13,687 nt of DNA from a bacterium (GCA_013202595.1 JABMPV010000481.1:1-13687), one strand, 5' to 3'. Shown: positions 1 to 7,387, counted from the first letter of the stretch. The notes: generated by a model from the sequence alone, not told the origin. Made by a program: numbers and translations.

Positions 1-2
1 CC

Positions 3-593
3 GTGGTTTCGCCGTCGTCGGGGGCGCCGGTACGCCGACGCACCACCCTGACGGAGGCATCGGATCGGTTCGGAGTGTCGGTCGGCACGCTGCGGAGGTG
101 GGCCAGAGACGGCAGGGTCGACGCCATCAAGGACACCGCCACCACCCCCCACCGCTGGATGGTCGATCCCGATTCGGTTGCGGCGATGGCTGCACAACGC
201 GCTGCCGCTCCGCGAGCCAAGAGCGTGCCGACGGGGCAGCGGGCCACGGGCCCGACGGAAGACGGCTCGGCCATGCTGGTGCCCAGGGACGCCTGGGACA
301 GGCTGATGGACCAGCTGGGGAATCTGCATGAAGCAGGCAGGGCGCTCGGCGACGCCAGGGAACGCGCAGCGAAGGCGGAGACCGAGGCTCTGTTCCTGAG
401 GGAGCGGCTGGCCGAGTTGCGGGCCGAACGCGATCGGCTCATCGCCCAATCGGGAACGGAGCAGCATGCCGCTCAGCCCGAGCCGCAACCCACACCGCAG
501 CACACAGCCGGCTCCCGTGGGGTGTTCGAAGGCCGCATGGCGGAGTGGGCACGCAGGGCACGAGACCGGGTGCGACCACCCCGCGGCGGCTAG
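3..593 (+). CDS. Helix-turn-helix / coiled-coil DNA-binding protein (possibly 5' partial)
   Basis: A 196-residue protein read from a GTG at the very edge of the window, so the true start may lie upstream. Residues about 14-52 resemble a MerR/excisionase-type winged helix: a TLTEAS-RFGVSVGTLRRWARDGR core with an HRWMVDPDSV wing. A Pro/Gly-rich linker follows. Residues about 95-150 form a strong charged helix, with RERAAKAETEALFLRERLAE heptads, probably a dimerising coiled coil. After a Gln/Pro-rich stretch (151-170) comes a basic amphipathic tail ending in RRARDRVRPPRGG, which could bind nucleic acid or lie on a membrane. There is no effector-binding domain of classical MerR regulators. It ends 10 bases before the ABC operon and its stop codon overlaps that operon's candidate -10 box. 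A regulator of the exporters is possible but not shown. I do not recognise a named family. Confidence 0.75.
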   Translation: MVSPSSGAPVRRRTTLTEASDRFGVSVGTLRRWARDGRVDAIKDTATTPHRWMVDPDSVAAMAAQRAAAPRAKSVPTGQRATGPTEDGSAMLVPRDAWDRLMDQLGNLHEAGRALGDARERAAKAETEALFLRERLAELRAERDRLIAQSGTEQHAAQPEPQPTPQHTAGSRGVFEGRMAEWARRARDRVRPPRGG

Positions 594-596
594 CGT
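591..596 (+). promoter_or_regulatory. Candidate -10 box for a leaderless ABC operon transcript
   Basis: TAGCGT fits the TANNNT -10 pattern of actinobacterial promoters and ends 7 bases before the ATG at 604, where a transcript would start at or next to the start codon. No Shine-Dalgarno sequence precedes that ATG. The -35 side is not recognisable. The box begins at the stop codon of the upstream gene. Confidence 0.4.
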
Positions 597-603
597 TCCC
601 GGA

Positions 604-1521
604 ATGGACGCACCTCTGATCGAGACCACAGGGTTGCGCTTTGCGTACGGCCCGATCGTGGCGCTCGACGGCGTCAGCATTCAGATCCCCGATGGCCGAA
701 TCGGTCTGGTCGGTGCCAACGGCGCTGGCAAGACCACCCTCCTCAAACTGCTGCTCGGAGTCCTCCCTTCCCAGACCGGCACCATCTCGGTCTTCGGGAT
801 ACCACTCGATCGCGACATGCTCGGCATCAGGTCCCAGGTCGGCTGGATGCCCGAGGGAGCCTGTCTGCCGCCCGACCAGTCGGCTGCAGACTTCATCGGG
901 TACGCGGCAGAACTGGGAGGACTCCCAGTGAGGGCCGCCAGGCAGCGAGCGAGTGACGTCCTCGGCATCGTCGGCCTCCACGAGGAACGCTTCCGCAAGA
1001 TGGGCGAGTTCAGCACCGGAATGCTGCAGCGAGCCAAATTGGCCCAGGCGATCGTCCACGACCCGCTGCTCGTGCTGCTCGATGAGCCGACGGCCGGCCT
1101 CGATCCGGAAGGCCGCGAGGAGATGCTCGATCTGATCACCCGCCTCGATGAGTTCGGCATCAACGCCGTTGTCTCATCCCATGTGCTCACCGACATCGAA
1201 CGCACCTGCGAGTGGATCGTCATGCTCGACGGCGGCAAAGTGTTGCGGACCGGACCGCTCACTGATCTCTCGACCCCCGACGAGGTCGAGGTCGAGGTGC
1301 TCGGCGACGCAGGGACTGTCGCCAAACTCGTGGAAGCAGCGGGCGCAACGGTGACCGTCGAGGGCCCCACGCTCACCGTCAGGTGGGAACAGGGCGACGC
1401 CTTCGACCTGGTGCGCGACGCCCTCGTCGAAGCCGATGCCGGGGTCAAGCGCCTCGGCGCCAAGAAGACCACTCTCGAGGACGTGTTCCTCTCAACCGGA
1501 GAGGAGGCCTCCGATGGCTGA
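604..1521 (+). CDS. ABC-2 type exporter, ATP-binding protein (first module)
   Basis: A 305-residue cytoplasmic ATPase that should power the permease encoded next. Visible motifs in order: Walker A GANGAGKTT (37-45), an E in the Q-loop position (WMPEG, about 84), signature FSTGMLQR (136-143), Walker B LLVLLDEP (155-162), D-loop AGLDPEG and H-loop His193 in SSHVL. After about residue 225 there is an extra domain with EVEVEVLGD and TTLEDVFL, the C-terminal extension typical of drug and lipid exporter ATPases (CcmA/DrrA-like family). I chose ATG 604 because the fold begins straight after it (LIETTGLRFAYG); longer in-frame starts would run back over the previous gene. The 3' end overlaps the permease gene by 8 bases. 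The substrate is unknown. Confidence 0.93.
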   Translation: MDAPLIETTGLRFAYGPIVALDGVSIQIPDGRIGLVGANGAGKTTLLKLLLGVLPSQTGTISVFGIPLDRDMLGIRSQVGWMPEGACLPPDQSAADFIGYAAELGGLPVRAARQRASDVLGIVGLHEERFRKMGEFSTGMLQRAKLAQAIVHDPLLVLLDEPTAGLDPEGREEMLDLITRLDEFGINAVVSSHVLTDIERTCEWIVMLDGGKVLRTGPLTDLSTPDEVEVEVLGDAGTVAKLVEAAGATVTVEGPTLTVRWEQGDAFDLVRDALVEADAGVKRLGAKKTTLEDVFLSTGEEASDG

Positions 1522-2389
1522 GGGAGTCGTCTTCGACCTGGGCTATCAGAAACACGAGGGAGAACGCCTGGGGCGGGCGGGGGCAGTGAGCGCTCTGCTG
1601 CGCGACGGGTTGCGGAGGGTCCTCGGGATCCGGCGAAGGGCGCGCCGCAAGGTGCTGCCCATCATGCTCTTGTCGATCGCACTGCTCCCGGCGGCGTTCT
1701 TCATCGCATTCGGAGTGATCGCCGGCGAGTTGGAGGTCGTCTCGGCCGACATGTTCGGCCACGCCTACTACTTCGATCTCACCGGGGCCGTGGCACTTGT
1801 GTTCATTGCGCTGTCGGCTGCCGAATTGCTCGTCCCCGATCGGCTCCACGGGACGCTGCAGGTGTATGCCTCCCGCCCACTGACCACCGTGGACTACCTC
1901 GCAGGGCGGGCCGCTTCGATGGCCATCCTGGTGCTCGGCTTCCTCTGGCTCCCCCATGTGGTGCTGTTCATCGGCAGGGCCTGGGTGAGCCGGGGCGGAT
2001 TCGGCGACTACGTCGCCGACAACTGGTCGACCCTATGGCAGACCGCTGCCGCATCCGTCGTCTACTTCCTCGCCTTCGCACCGCTCGGCCTGGTCGTGGC
2101 CTCGGTGGCCAAGCGGCCGGCCGTCGCAGCCGGAGCCCTGATGGGCATCATCAGCGTCAGCGGCCCCGCAACGGAGGCCCTGGTGGATTCGGGCACATTC
2201 CAGCCGATCGGCCTCCTGGCCCTGCAGCACAATCCCGGGTTCGTAAAGGACTGGATCCTCGGCGACAGCACCAGGACCTGGATTCCGGAGAAGGCCGGAT
2301 TCGACCCTGCTGCGTCTTTGGTCATGATCATCCTGATCGCTGTGGGATCCTGGGCCGTCCTCGTGTACCGGTACAGGAGGCTCAGATGA
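1514..2389 (+). CDS. ABC-2 type transporter permease (first module)
   Basis: A 291-residue membrane protein with about six hydrophobic segments (roughly 47-68, 87-106, 134-154, 176-198, 203-219 and 267-285), an Arg-rich cytoplasmic N-terminus (RRRARRK at 40-46) and a basic C-terminus. Between segments 2 and 3 is the ELLVPDRLHGTLQVYASRPL stretch, matching the E..R..GTL......P pattern of ABC-2 permeases, usually assigned to the loop that contacts the ATPase. ATG 1514 lies inside the end of the ATPase gene and is preceded by GAGGAGG (1501-1507), so the two should be translated together. Its TGA overlaps the next ATG by 4 bases. It presumably forms the membrane pore for the 604-1521 ATPase. Cargo cannot be read from sequence. 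Confidence 0.88.
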   Translation: MAEGVVFDLGYQKHEGERLGRAGAVSALLRDGLRRVLGIRRRARRKVLPIMLLSIALLPAAFFIAFGVIAGELEVVSADMFGHAYYFDLTGAVALVFIALSAAELLVPDRLHGTLQVYASRPLTTVDYLAGRAASMAILVLGFLWLPHVVLFIGRAWVSRGGFGDYVADNWSTLWQTAAASVVYFLAFAPLGLVVASVAKRPAVAAGALMGIISVSGPATEALVDSGTFQPIGLLALQHNPGFVKDWILGDSTRTWIPEKAGFDPAASLVMIILIAVGSWAVLVYRYRRLR

Positions 2390-3327
2390 CGTCAGCCTCC
2401 GGTCCTGCCTGGGCCGCCGATGCCACCGTCGAGACCCGATCGCTGTCGAGGTGGTTCGGACAGAAGGTGGCGGTCTCCGATGTGACCTGTGCCTTCGGGC
2501 CCGGGGTCACCGGCCTGCTGGGACCGAACGGTGCGGGCAAGACGACGCTGCTGCGCCTCATATGTGGCTTGATCTCTCCGAGCGACGGAGAGTTGACCGT
2601 TCTGGGAAGCGACCCTCGCAAGAACCCGAAGGTCTATGCCTCCCTCGCCCTCGTGCCTGAGGAAGATGCCGTGTATGGATTCCAGACGGCCCGTGAGTTT
2701 GCTGCGTATGCAGCCACCCTGGCGGGCACCGACCCGGCCAAGGCCGATGAGGCCATCGCCATGGTGCGTCTCGAAGACGCCGCCGATCGACCGATCTCGG
2801 GATACAGCAAGGGGATGCGCCAGCGAGCCAAGGTGGCGGCTGCACTGGTGTCCGACCCCAGGATCCTGGTGCTCGACGAGCCACTCAACGGAACCGATCC
2901 CATCCAACGGGCGCACCTCATCGACACCTTCCGCCGCCTCGGGGACGCAGGCCACACAGTGATCGTGTCGTCCCACGTCCTCGCCGAGGTCGAGCGCATG
3001 GCCGACCGGGTGCTGGCCATGGTGGACGGCAAACTGGCGGCTGCGGGCAACATCGCATCCATCCGCGAAGCGATGTCGGACATCCCCTACCGTCTGCGAG
3101 TCGAGGCGGGGAATGCTCGAATGCTCGGCGCAGCCCTGCTCGAGCGCCATGACGTCAGCGGTGTCGAGATCGACGGGGACACGCTGCGTGTGGACACGAC
3201 CGATCTCGGAGATCTGGGGCGCGCCATCCCGACGGTGGCTCGGCGCCTCGACGCCAGGATCACCCTGGTGGAACCGGAGGACGAGTCGCTCGAGAGCGTC
3301 TTCCGCTACCTGGTGAGACGCAGATGA
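2386..3327 (+). CDS. ABC-2 type exporter, ATP-binding protein (second module)
   Basis: A 313-residue ATPase with Walker A GPNGAGKTT (46-54), PEED in the Q-loop region (91-94), signature YSKGMRQR (140-147), Walker B ILVLDEP (160-166) followed by LNGTDP, and H-loop His197 in SSHVL. The tail after residue 235 is an alpha/beta extension ending in DESLESVFRYLVRRR, like the first ATPase but only distantly similar. The start is the ATG at 2386 in an ATGA overlap with the preceding permease stop; the first about 15 residues (TSASGPAWAADATVE) are non-conserved. Its stop again overlaps the next ATG by 4 bases. Like the first ATPase it has Glu where many ABC proteins have Gln in the Q-loop. The module is distinct enough to be an old duplication rather than a recent copy. 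Confidence 0.92.
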   Translation: MTSASGPAWAADATVETRSLSRWFGQKVAVSDVTCAFGPGVTGLLGPNGAGKTTLLRLICGLISPSDGELTVLGSDPRKNPKVYASLALVPEEDAVYGFQTAREFAAYAATLAGTDPAKADEAIAMVRLEDAADRPISGYSKGMRQRAKVAAALVSDPRILVLDEPLNGTDPIQRAHLIDTFRRLGDAGHTVIVSSHVLAEVERMADRVLAMVDGKLAAAGNIASIREAMSDIPYRLRVEAGNARMLGAALLERHDVSGVEIDGDTLRVDTTDLGDLGRAIPTVARRLDARITLVEPEDESLESVFRYLVRRR

Positions 3328-4079
3328 AGCAGTTCATCGCCATGACCCGGGTGTCGCTTCGCCAGGTGATCGGCGGCAGGCGGATCATCGCCGTCGGACT
3401 GGTCGCCCTCCTCCCACCCATCGTGACCCTCACCACCATTGGCTCCTACGTCGACAGAGGCGCGCTTCGCCAGTTCCACGACGCGACGATCGGCGTCATC
3501 TTCCTCATCGTCATACCGGTTGTCGCGCTGATCCTCGGTTCGGGTGCTCTCGGAGACGAACGCAGGGACGGCACGCTGTCGTTTCTGGTGCTCCGACCGA
3601 TCAGGCGTGAGGCCATCGTCGGAGCAAAACTCGGGGCCGCTGCGACGGCCACATTCATCGTCGCTGGATCCGGGGCGCTGCTGTCCGCTCTGGTTCTCGG
3701 CGGCATGAGCGGTGTCTGGGATCCGCTGATTCCCCTGCTGATCAGCGTGGCCATCGGATCGATCGCCTACGCATCGGTGTTCGTGATCCTCGGGTTCATC
3801 ACGGCGCGGGCGGTGCTCATCGGCCTGATCTACGTGTTCGTGTGGGAGAGCGGAATCAGCTTCGCCGCCGACAGCCTCGCCACGGTCTCGCTGTTCCGCA
3901 TCGGCCTCAGCGCCTACACAGGGATGGTTGAGTTCGCAGTGACCGACATCGGTGAGGTGCTCGGATCGGTCCAACCGGGCGTCGGAGGCGCGCTCGTGAA
4001 GATCGCGGTGCTCGCTGCCGCCGCAGTGGCCATCGGTGCGTCATTCCTCCGCAAGCGAGATCTGGTCACCAAGGACTGA
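3324..4079 (+). CDS. ABC-2 type transporter permease (second module)
   Basis: A 251-residue polytopic membrane protein with about six hydrophobic segments (roughly 20-40, 55-76, 105-127, 134-158, 160-178 and 222-240). The GDERRDGTLSFLVLRPIRRE stretch (77-96) between segments 2 and 3 is the conserved ABC-2 permease coupling loop, like that of the first permease. It starts with the ATG in an ATGA overlap with the second ATPase stop and is the last gene before a strong hairpin. It should pair with the 2386-3327 ATPase. Whether the four genes form two homodimeric exporters or one heteromeric complex cannot be decided from sequence; two different permeases and two different ATPases in one coupled run leave the second possibility open. 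Confidence 0.88.
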   Translation: MKQFIAMTRVSLRQVIGGRRIIAVGLVALLPPIVTLTTIGSYVDRGALRQFHDATIGVIFLIVIPVVALILGSGALGDERRDGTLSFLVLRPIRREAIVGAKLGAAATATFIVAGSGALLSALVLGGMSGVWDPLIPLLISVAIGSIAYASVFVILGFITARAVLIGLIYVFVWESGISFAADSLATVSLFRIGLSAYTGMVEFAVTDIGEVLGSVQPGVGGALVKIAVLAAAAVAIGASFLRKRDLVTKD

Positions 4080-4085
4080 CCGCCC

Positions 4086-4106
4086 GGCACCCTCCTGACG
4101 GGTGCC
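4086..4106 (+). terminator. Hairpin terminator of the ABC operon
   Basis: A perfect 7-bp GC-rich stem, GGCACCC and GGGTGCC, around a 7-base loop, beginning 6 bases after the permease stop. A loose TTATT follows about 10 bases later but there is no true T-tract, as is common in GC-rich actinobacteria. Confidence 0.65.
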
Positions 4107-4168
4107 ACGGGAGGCTTATTCACCGAGAGATCCGTCTGACCATTCGCGTAGATCGCTGTCACAGCCGA

Positions 4169-4174
4169 TAGCCT
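4169..4174 (+). promoter_or_regulatory. Candidate -10 box for a leaderless murJ-like transcript
   Basis: TAGCCT fits TANNNT and ends 6 bases before the GTG at 4181; no Shine-Dalgarno sequence is present between them. This is the spacing expected when transcription starts on the start codon itself. I see no clear -35 element. Confidence 0.5.
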
Positions 4175-4180
4175 CATCCC

Positions 4181-5728
4181 GTGACCGCTCCACACATGGG
4201 ACGCAGCCTGTACCAGCGGATGGGGACGGCTGCGCTGATCGTCGCCGCAGGGACCCTGCTGTCGCGCGTCCTCGGCCTGGTCCGCCAGATCGTCTTCGCG
4301 TGGATCATCGGACCGGGGGCAACGGGTGACGAGTACTTCGTCGCCTTCCTGATCCCCGACTTCCTCAACTACCTGCTCGCCGGCGCGTACATGGCGATCA
4401 CCCTCATTCCGATTCTCACCCGCCGCTTCGCAGCCGACGACGACGAGGACGCATGGCGGGCGTTCTGGGCCATCTCGCGCATCCTCGCAATCGGGTCGGT
4501 GGTGCTGGTCGTGGTCGCCATGCCGTTCGTCGACGACATCCTGCGTGCCATCGAACCTGGCTTCACCGAGGCCCAGGTGGCCAATGCCACCCGCCTCACC
4601 CGCATCGTCCTGCCCGCCCAGATCTTCTTCATCCTCGGTCAATTGCTGACGGCCGTTCAATTCGCCAGGACCCGGTTCGCCATCCCGACCCTCGGACCGA
4701 TCGTCTACAACCTGGCCATCATCGGCGGCGGGATCATCGGTGGCATCGGCCAGGACGATCCGGGTGCCGACGGCTTCGCCTGGGGCGCTCTGGCCGGAGC
4801 GTTCCTGGGGATCTTCGTCCTCCAGGCCTACGGGGCATGGCGCTCCGGTCTCAGGTTCCCGATCGGGTCGATCAGGCGACATCCTTCGGTTCGCCGCTAC
4901 TTCGTGCTCGCCATCCCGCTCATGCTCGGCCAGAGCCTCGTGGTGCTCGACGAGCAACTCGGCAGGACGTTCGGCTCGCTGGTCGACGGTGGTGTGTCGT
5001 GGCTGAATTTCGGACGCCTGACGATGCTGGTGCCCGTCGGCGTGATCGCCCAGGCCGCCGGTGTCGCCACCTACCCGTTCCTGGCCCAACTGGCGGCCGA
5101 GGGCAAGTTCCGAAAGATGGCCGAGGCGGTGGGACGAGCGGTCAGATACATCATCGTGCTCAGCCTGGCCGCCGCGGCGGGGATGATCGCCCTGGCGCTG
5201 CCCATAACCAGGGTGCTGTACGAACGCGGGTCGTTCGACGCTCTCGACACGGTCGCCACCGCCGGCACGATCGTCTTCTTCGCCATCGGGATCCCCCTCT
5301 GGGGTGTGCAGCAGATCCTGGCGAGAGGCTTCTACGCCCGTGAGCAGATGTGGGCGCCGGTGATTATCGGGACCCTGGCCACCATTGCAGCCGTCCCCAT
5401 CTACTGGGGCCTATACGAGGCGATGGGGATCAATGGGTTGGCCCTGTCGAGCACCATCGCGATCACCCTCTACACGGCTGCCCTGGCCGCTGTCTGGTAC
5501 CACAGGACTGGATGGGAGCACGCCGGGCCTGTGGGCCGGACCACCATCCGGAGCATCCCCCTGGCTGCAGGTGCCGGACTGGCCGCCTGGGGCGTCAGCG
5601 AGGGGATCATGGCCGGTCTCGGCGCACGAGGATTCGGTGTCAGCCTCCTGGCTGCCGGCATCGGCGGCCTGGTCGTGCTTGCCATCACGCTGCTGCCACC
5701 CCACGTGAGGCGAGGACTCCAATCGTGA
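4181..5728 (+). CDS. MurJ/MviN-family lipid II flippase-like membrane protein
   Basis: A 515-residue, very hydrophobic protein of the MOP exporter superfamily, length and hydrophobic pattern fitting about 14 membrane segments. Members move lipid-linked sugar precursors across the plasma membrane; MurJ moves lipid II for peptidoglycan synthesis. GTLLSRVLGLVRQ (24-36) matches the first-helix SR.LG..R motif, with Arg29 and Arg35 corresponding to the essential Arg18 and Arg24 of E. coli MurJ. LNFGRL near residue 275 matches the YADRL motif. However the second-helix region reads FLIPDFLNYLLAGAYM rather than the usual N.LRRL.AEGA, so the Arg at that site is missing. It may therefore flip another lipid-linked substrate. 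GTG 4181 is the start because the -10 box sits directly before it. The stop overlaps the next gene by 4 bases. Confidence 0.85.
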   Translation: MTAPHMGRSLYQRMGTAALIVAAGTLLSRVLGLVRQIVFAWIIGPGATGDEYFVAFLIPDFLNYLLAGAYMAITLIPILTRRFAADDDEDAWRAFWAISRILAIGSVVLVVVAMPFVDDILRAIEPGFTEAQVANATRLTRIVLPAQIFFILGQLLTAVQFARTRFAIPTLGPIVYNLAIIGGGIIGGIGQDDPGADGFAWGALAGAFLGIFVLQAYGAWRSGLRFPIGSIRRHPSVRRYFVLAIPLMLGQSLVVLDEQLGRTFGSLVDGGVSWLNFGRLTMLVPVGVIAQAAGVATYPFLAQLAAEGKFRKMAEAVGRAVRYIIVLSLAAAAGMIALALPITRVLYERGSFDALDTVATAGTIVFFAIGIPLWGVQQILARGFYAREQMWAPVIIGTLATIAAVPIYWGLYEAMGINGLALSSTIAITLYTAALAAVWYHRTGWEHAGPVGRTTIRSIPLAAGAGLAAWGVSEGIMAGLGARGFGVSLLAAGIGGLVVLAITLLPPHVRRGLQS

Positions 5729-6909
5729 GCGCCGAATCACTCACCGAACCCGAAGCTGGCGCGTTCGAAACCGGCCGAATCACGACGGTGGCTGCCGGAC
5801 ATGCCGTGCACGACACCTTCACGGCATTTCTCCCTCCGCTGCTCCCCCGCCTCGTCGAGTCGATGTCGCTGTCCACCACGGCGGCGGGCGGTCTCACCGT
5901 CTTCCTCGCGGTTCCCGGCCTGCTGCAGCCGGTCATCGGACGACTGGCGGACACGACCTCGCTGCGATGGATGGTCGTGGCCGCACCCGGAGTGACCGGC
6001 ACCCTCATGACCCTCATGGGTGTCGGATCCAGCTACTGGGCCCTGGCCGCGATTCTCATGATGGCGGGCCTCAGCGTCGCTGCACTCCATTCGGTCGGCC
6101 CTGCAGTCATCGGTCGCCTCGCAGGGTCATCGGTCGGCAGAGGCATGGGTTTCTGGATGGTCGGCGGCGAACTGGGCAGGACGATCGGCCCCATCGTGGT
6201 GGTGTCGGTGGTCGGCGTCGCCGGCCTCAATGGCCTTCCTGTGCTGGCACCGTTCGCCCTGCTCACGAGTGCGATCTTGTATTGGCGCCTGAGAGGGGTG
6301 CCGCTCGCCCCGCCGCCCAGAGCGGCCGATCATCCCGACTGGCGTGTCTCCCTGATGAGGATGCGCAGGGTGATGACGGTCCTATCCGGTCTCGTGGCGA
6401 TGCGGGCGCTGATGACCATGGCGGCCGTCACCTATCTCCCGCTCTACCTCACCGACCAGGGGGTGAGCCTGTGGTTCGCCGGCGCCGCCCTCTCGATCCT
6501 CGAGGCCGCAGGCGTGGTGGGGGCCATGGCGGGCGGGTGGGTGAGCGATCGGATCGGCCGCAAGGCGGTGCTCTACGCCGCCCACATCATTTCGCCGCTG
6601 CTGCTGTTGACACTCGTCACCGTCGACGGGTGGATGCGGGTGCCCGTGCTGCTCGCACTCGGCCTTGCCCTGCTGTCGATCACCCCCGTCAGCATGGCAC
6701 TCGTCCAGGATCAGTTCCCCGAGGACAGGGCGTTCGCCAATGGGGTGTATCTGGCGATGGCCTTCGCCATCAGATCGGCTGCCGCGATCGGAGTGGGCCT
6801 GGTTGCCGATTCCTTTGGCTTGACGGTCGCATTCGTCGGAGCCTCCGTCGTGATGCTGGTCGGGGTGCCGATCATCGCCCTGCTCCCCGAGGAGTCACGC
6901 ACCGGATGA
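5725..6909 (+). CDS. Major facilitator superfamily transporter, Fsr-like
   Basis: A 394-residue protein with about 12 membrane segments and a central hydrophilic loop (about 190-215). GHAVHDTFTAFLPPLLP (25-41) resembles the first helix of fosmidomycin-resistance (Fsr) type efflux proteins. The loop 2-3 motif reads GRLADTTSLR (72-81) and the loop 8-9 motif, GGWVSDRIGRKAV (270-282), is a textbook MFS motif A. The GTG at 5725 overlaps the murJ-like TGA as GTGA and has GAGGA (5712-5716) 8 bases upstream; starting earlier would put a long non-membrane Arg-rich tail on the protein. Coupling to a flippase suggests a shared job in envelope or export physiology, but the cargo is unknown. Drug or small acid efflux are both possible. 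Confidence 0.88.
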   Translation: MSAESLTEPEAGAFETGRITTVAAGHAVHDTFTAFLPPLLPRLVESMSLSTTAAGGLTVFLAVPGLLQPVIGRLADTTSLRWMVVAAPGVTGTLMTLMGVGSSYWALAAILMMAGLSVAALHSVGPAVIGRLAGSSVGRGMGFWMVGGELGRTIGPIVVVSVVGVAGLNGLPVLAPFALLTSAILYWRLRGVPLAPPPRAADHPDWRVSLMRMRRVMTVLSGLVAMRALMTMAAVTYLPLYLTDQGVSLWFAGAALSILEAAGVVGAMAGGWVSDRIGRKAVLYAAHIISPLLLLTLVTVDGWMRVPVLLALGLALLSITPVSMALVQDQFPEDRAFANGVYLAMAFAIRSAAAIGVGLVADSFGLTVAFVGASVVMLVGVPIIALLPEESRTG

Positions 6910-6936
6910 TGAAACGTCCGGGGACCATTTGAACTG

Positions 6937-6949
6937 GCCGCCGGGCGGC
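6937..6949 (+). terminator. Possible weak hairpin after the MFS gene
   Basis: A short GC-rich stem, GCCGC and GCGGC with a 3-base loop, 27 bases after the MFS stop and without a T-tract. In such GC-rich DNA this could be chance. The rest of the 159-base gap to the next gene shows only a possible -10 box. Confidence 0.25.
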
Positions 6950-7013
6950 GGGAGCACCCCCTCGCGCCGCCTCGTGAACCGCCGGATCGGCCTCGATCGC
7001 ACGACAGCGCACA

Positions 7014-7019
7014 TATCCT
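7014..7019 (+). promoter_or_regulatory. Possible -10 box before the small-gene pair
   Basis: TATCCT fits TANNNT; a transcript would start near 7026 and leave a leader of about 43 bases before the ATG at 7069. No -35 element is recognisable. Confidence 0.3.
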
Positions 7020-7068
7020 GCGACAATTGGTCATGGTTGCCTATCTGGCAGCCAGTCGGGAGGCACTG

Positions 7069-7173
7069 ATGGGTAGCAAGGACAAGGGCGGCAAACACGT
7101 CAAGACTGCGCCAGCCAAGAACCTCAAGGAGAAGCGCGCGCAGAAGCGGGCGAAGAAGGACGCAGGGAGTTAA
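7069..7173 (+). CDS. Small Lys/Arg-rich protein (34 residues)
   Basis: Residues begin MGSKDKGGKHVKTAPAKNLK and end with a Lys/Arg/Ala helix, EKRAQKRAKKDAGS; about 40 percent of residues are basic. Short proteins with an N-terminal KGGK and a LKEKR-type helix occur in many actinobacteria as conserved hypotheticals, as I recall them, with no known function; RNA, ribosome or DNA binding is a guess from charge alone. ATG 7069 is supported by GGGAGG at 7058-7063, 5 bases upstream. An in-frame ATG at 7033 would add 12 residues but lacks a Shine-Dalgarno sequence. It lies 41 bases before another small gene on the same strand, probably on one transcript. Confidence 0.72.
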   Translation: MGSKDKGGKHVKTAPAKNLKEKRAQKRAKKDAGS

Positions 7174-7214
7174 CGGGATCATCCAAGCGCAACCAGCGAG
7201 AAGGAGCGATCCAG

Positions 7215-7364
7215 ATGAAGACAACTTCCTCATCGAAAATCGACGGTGGCCGAAGACGTTGCGCGACCTGCGGCCATCCCCGTAAGGAGCACCTGACGCT
7301 CAGCACGTGCAGCGTGCCGAAGTGTGAGTGCGGTGCGTACGCATCGACCGAGAAAGACGGCTGA
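7215..7364 (+). CDS. Small Cys-rich putative zinc-binding protein (49 residues)
   Basis: A 49-residue protein with five cysteines and two histidines: CATCGHPRKEH (16-26) and then CSVPKCECG (32-40). The CxxCGHxxxxH...C....CxC layout is that of a miniature zinc ribbon or knuckle; residues most likely to bind metal are Cys16, Cys19, Cys37 and Cys39, with His21, His26 and Cys32 as others. AAGGAG at 7201-7206, 8 bases before the ATG, is an excellent ribosome binding site. No partner or function is apparent beyond the neighbouring Lys-rich peptide. The ribosome binding site and Cys pattern make a real gene likely even though the reading frame is short. Confidence 0.72.
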   Translation: MKTTSSSKIDGGRRRCATCGHPRKEHLTLSTCSVPKCECGAYASTEKDG

Positions 7365-7370
7365 TCCGAT

Positions 7371-7387
7371 GGCGCTGATGTAGCGCC
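7371..7387 (+). terminator. Possible terminator after the Cys-rich small gene
   Basis: A perfect 6-bp stem, GGCGCT and AGCGCC, with loop GATGT, starting 6 bases after the stop codon. No T-tract. Position and the convergent neighbour make a terminator plausible. Confidence 0.4.

Noticed and set aside
3914..5089. A 391-residue open frame on the - strand opposite the murJ-like gene
   Set aside because: Glu/Asp/Gly/Arg-rich antisense translation with no motif; the + strand gene is well supported by family motifs.
5967..6932. A 321-residue Arg/Gly-rich frame inside the MFS gene
   Set aside because: Out-of-frame reading of a strongly supported membrane protein; no ribosome binding site or domain.
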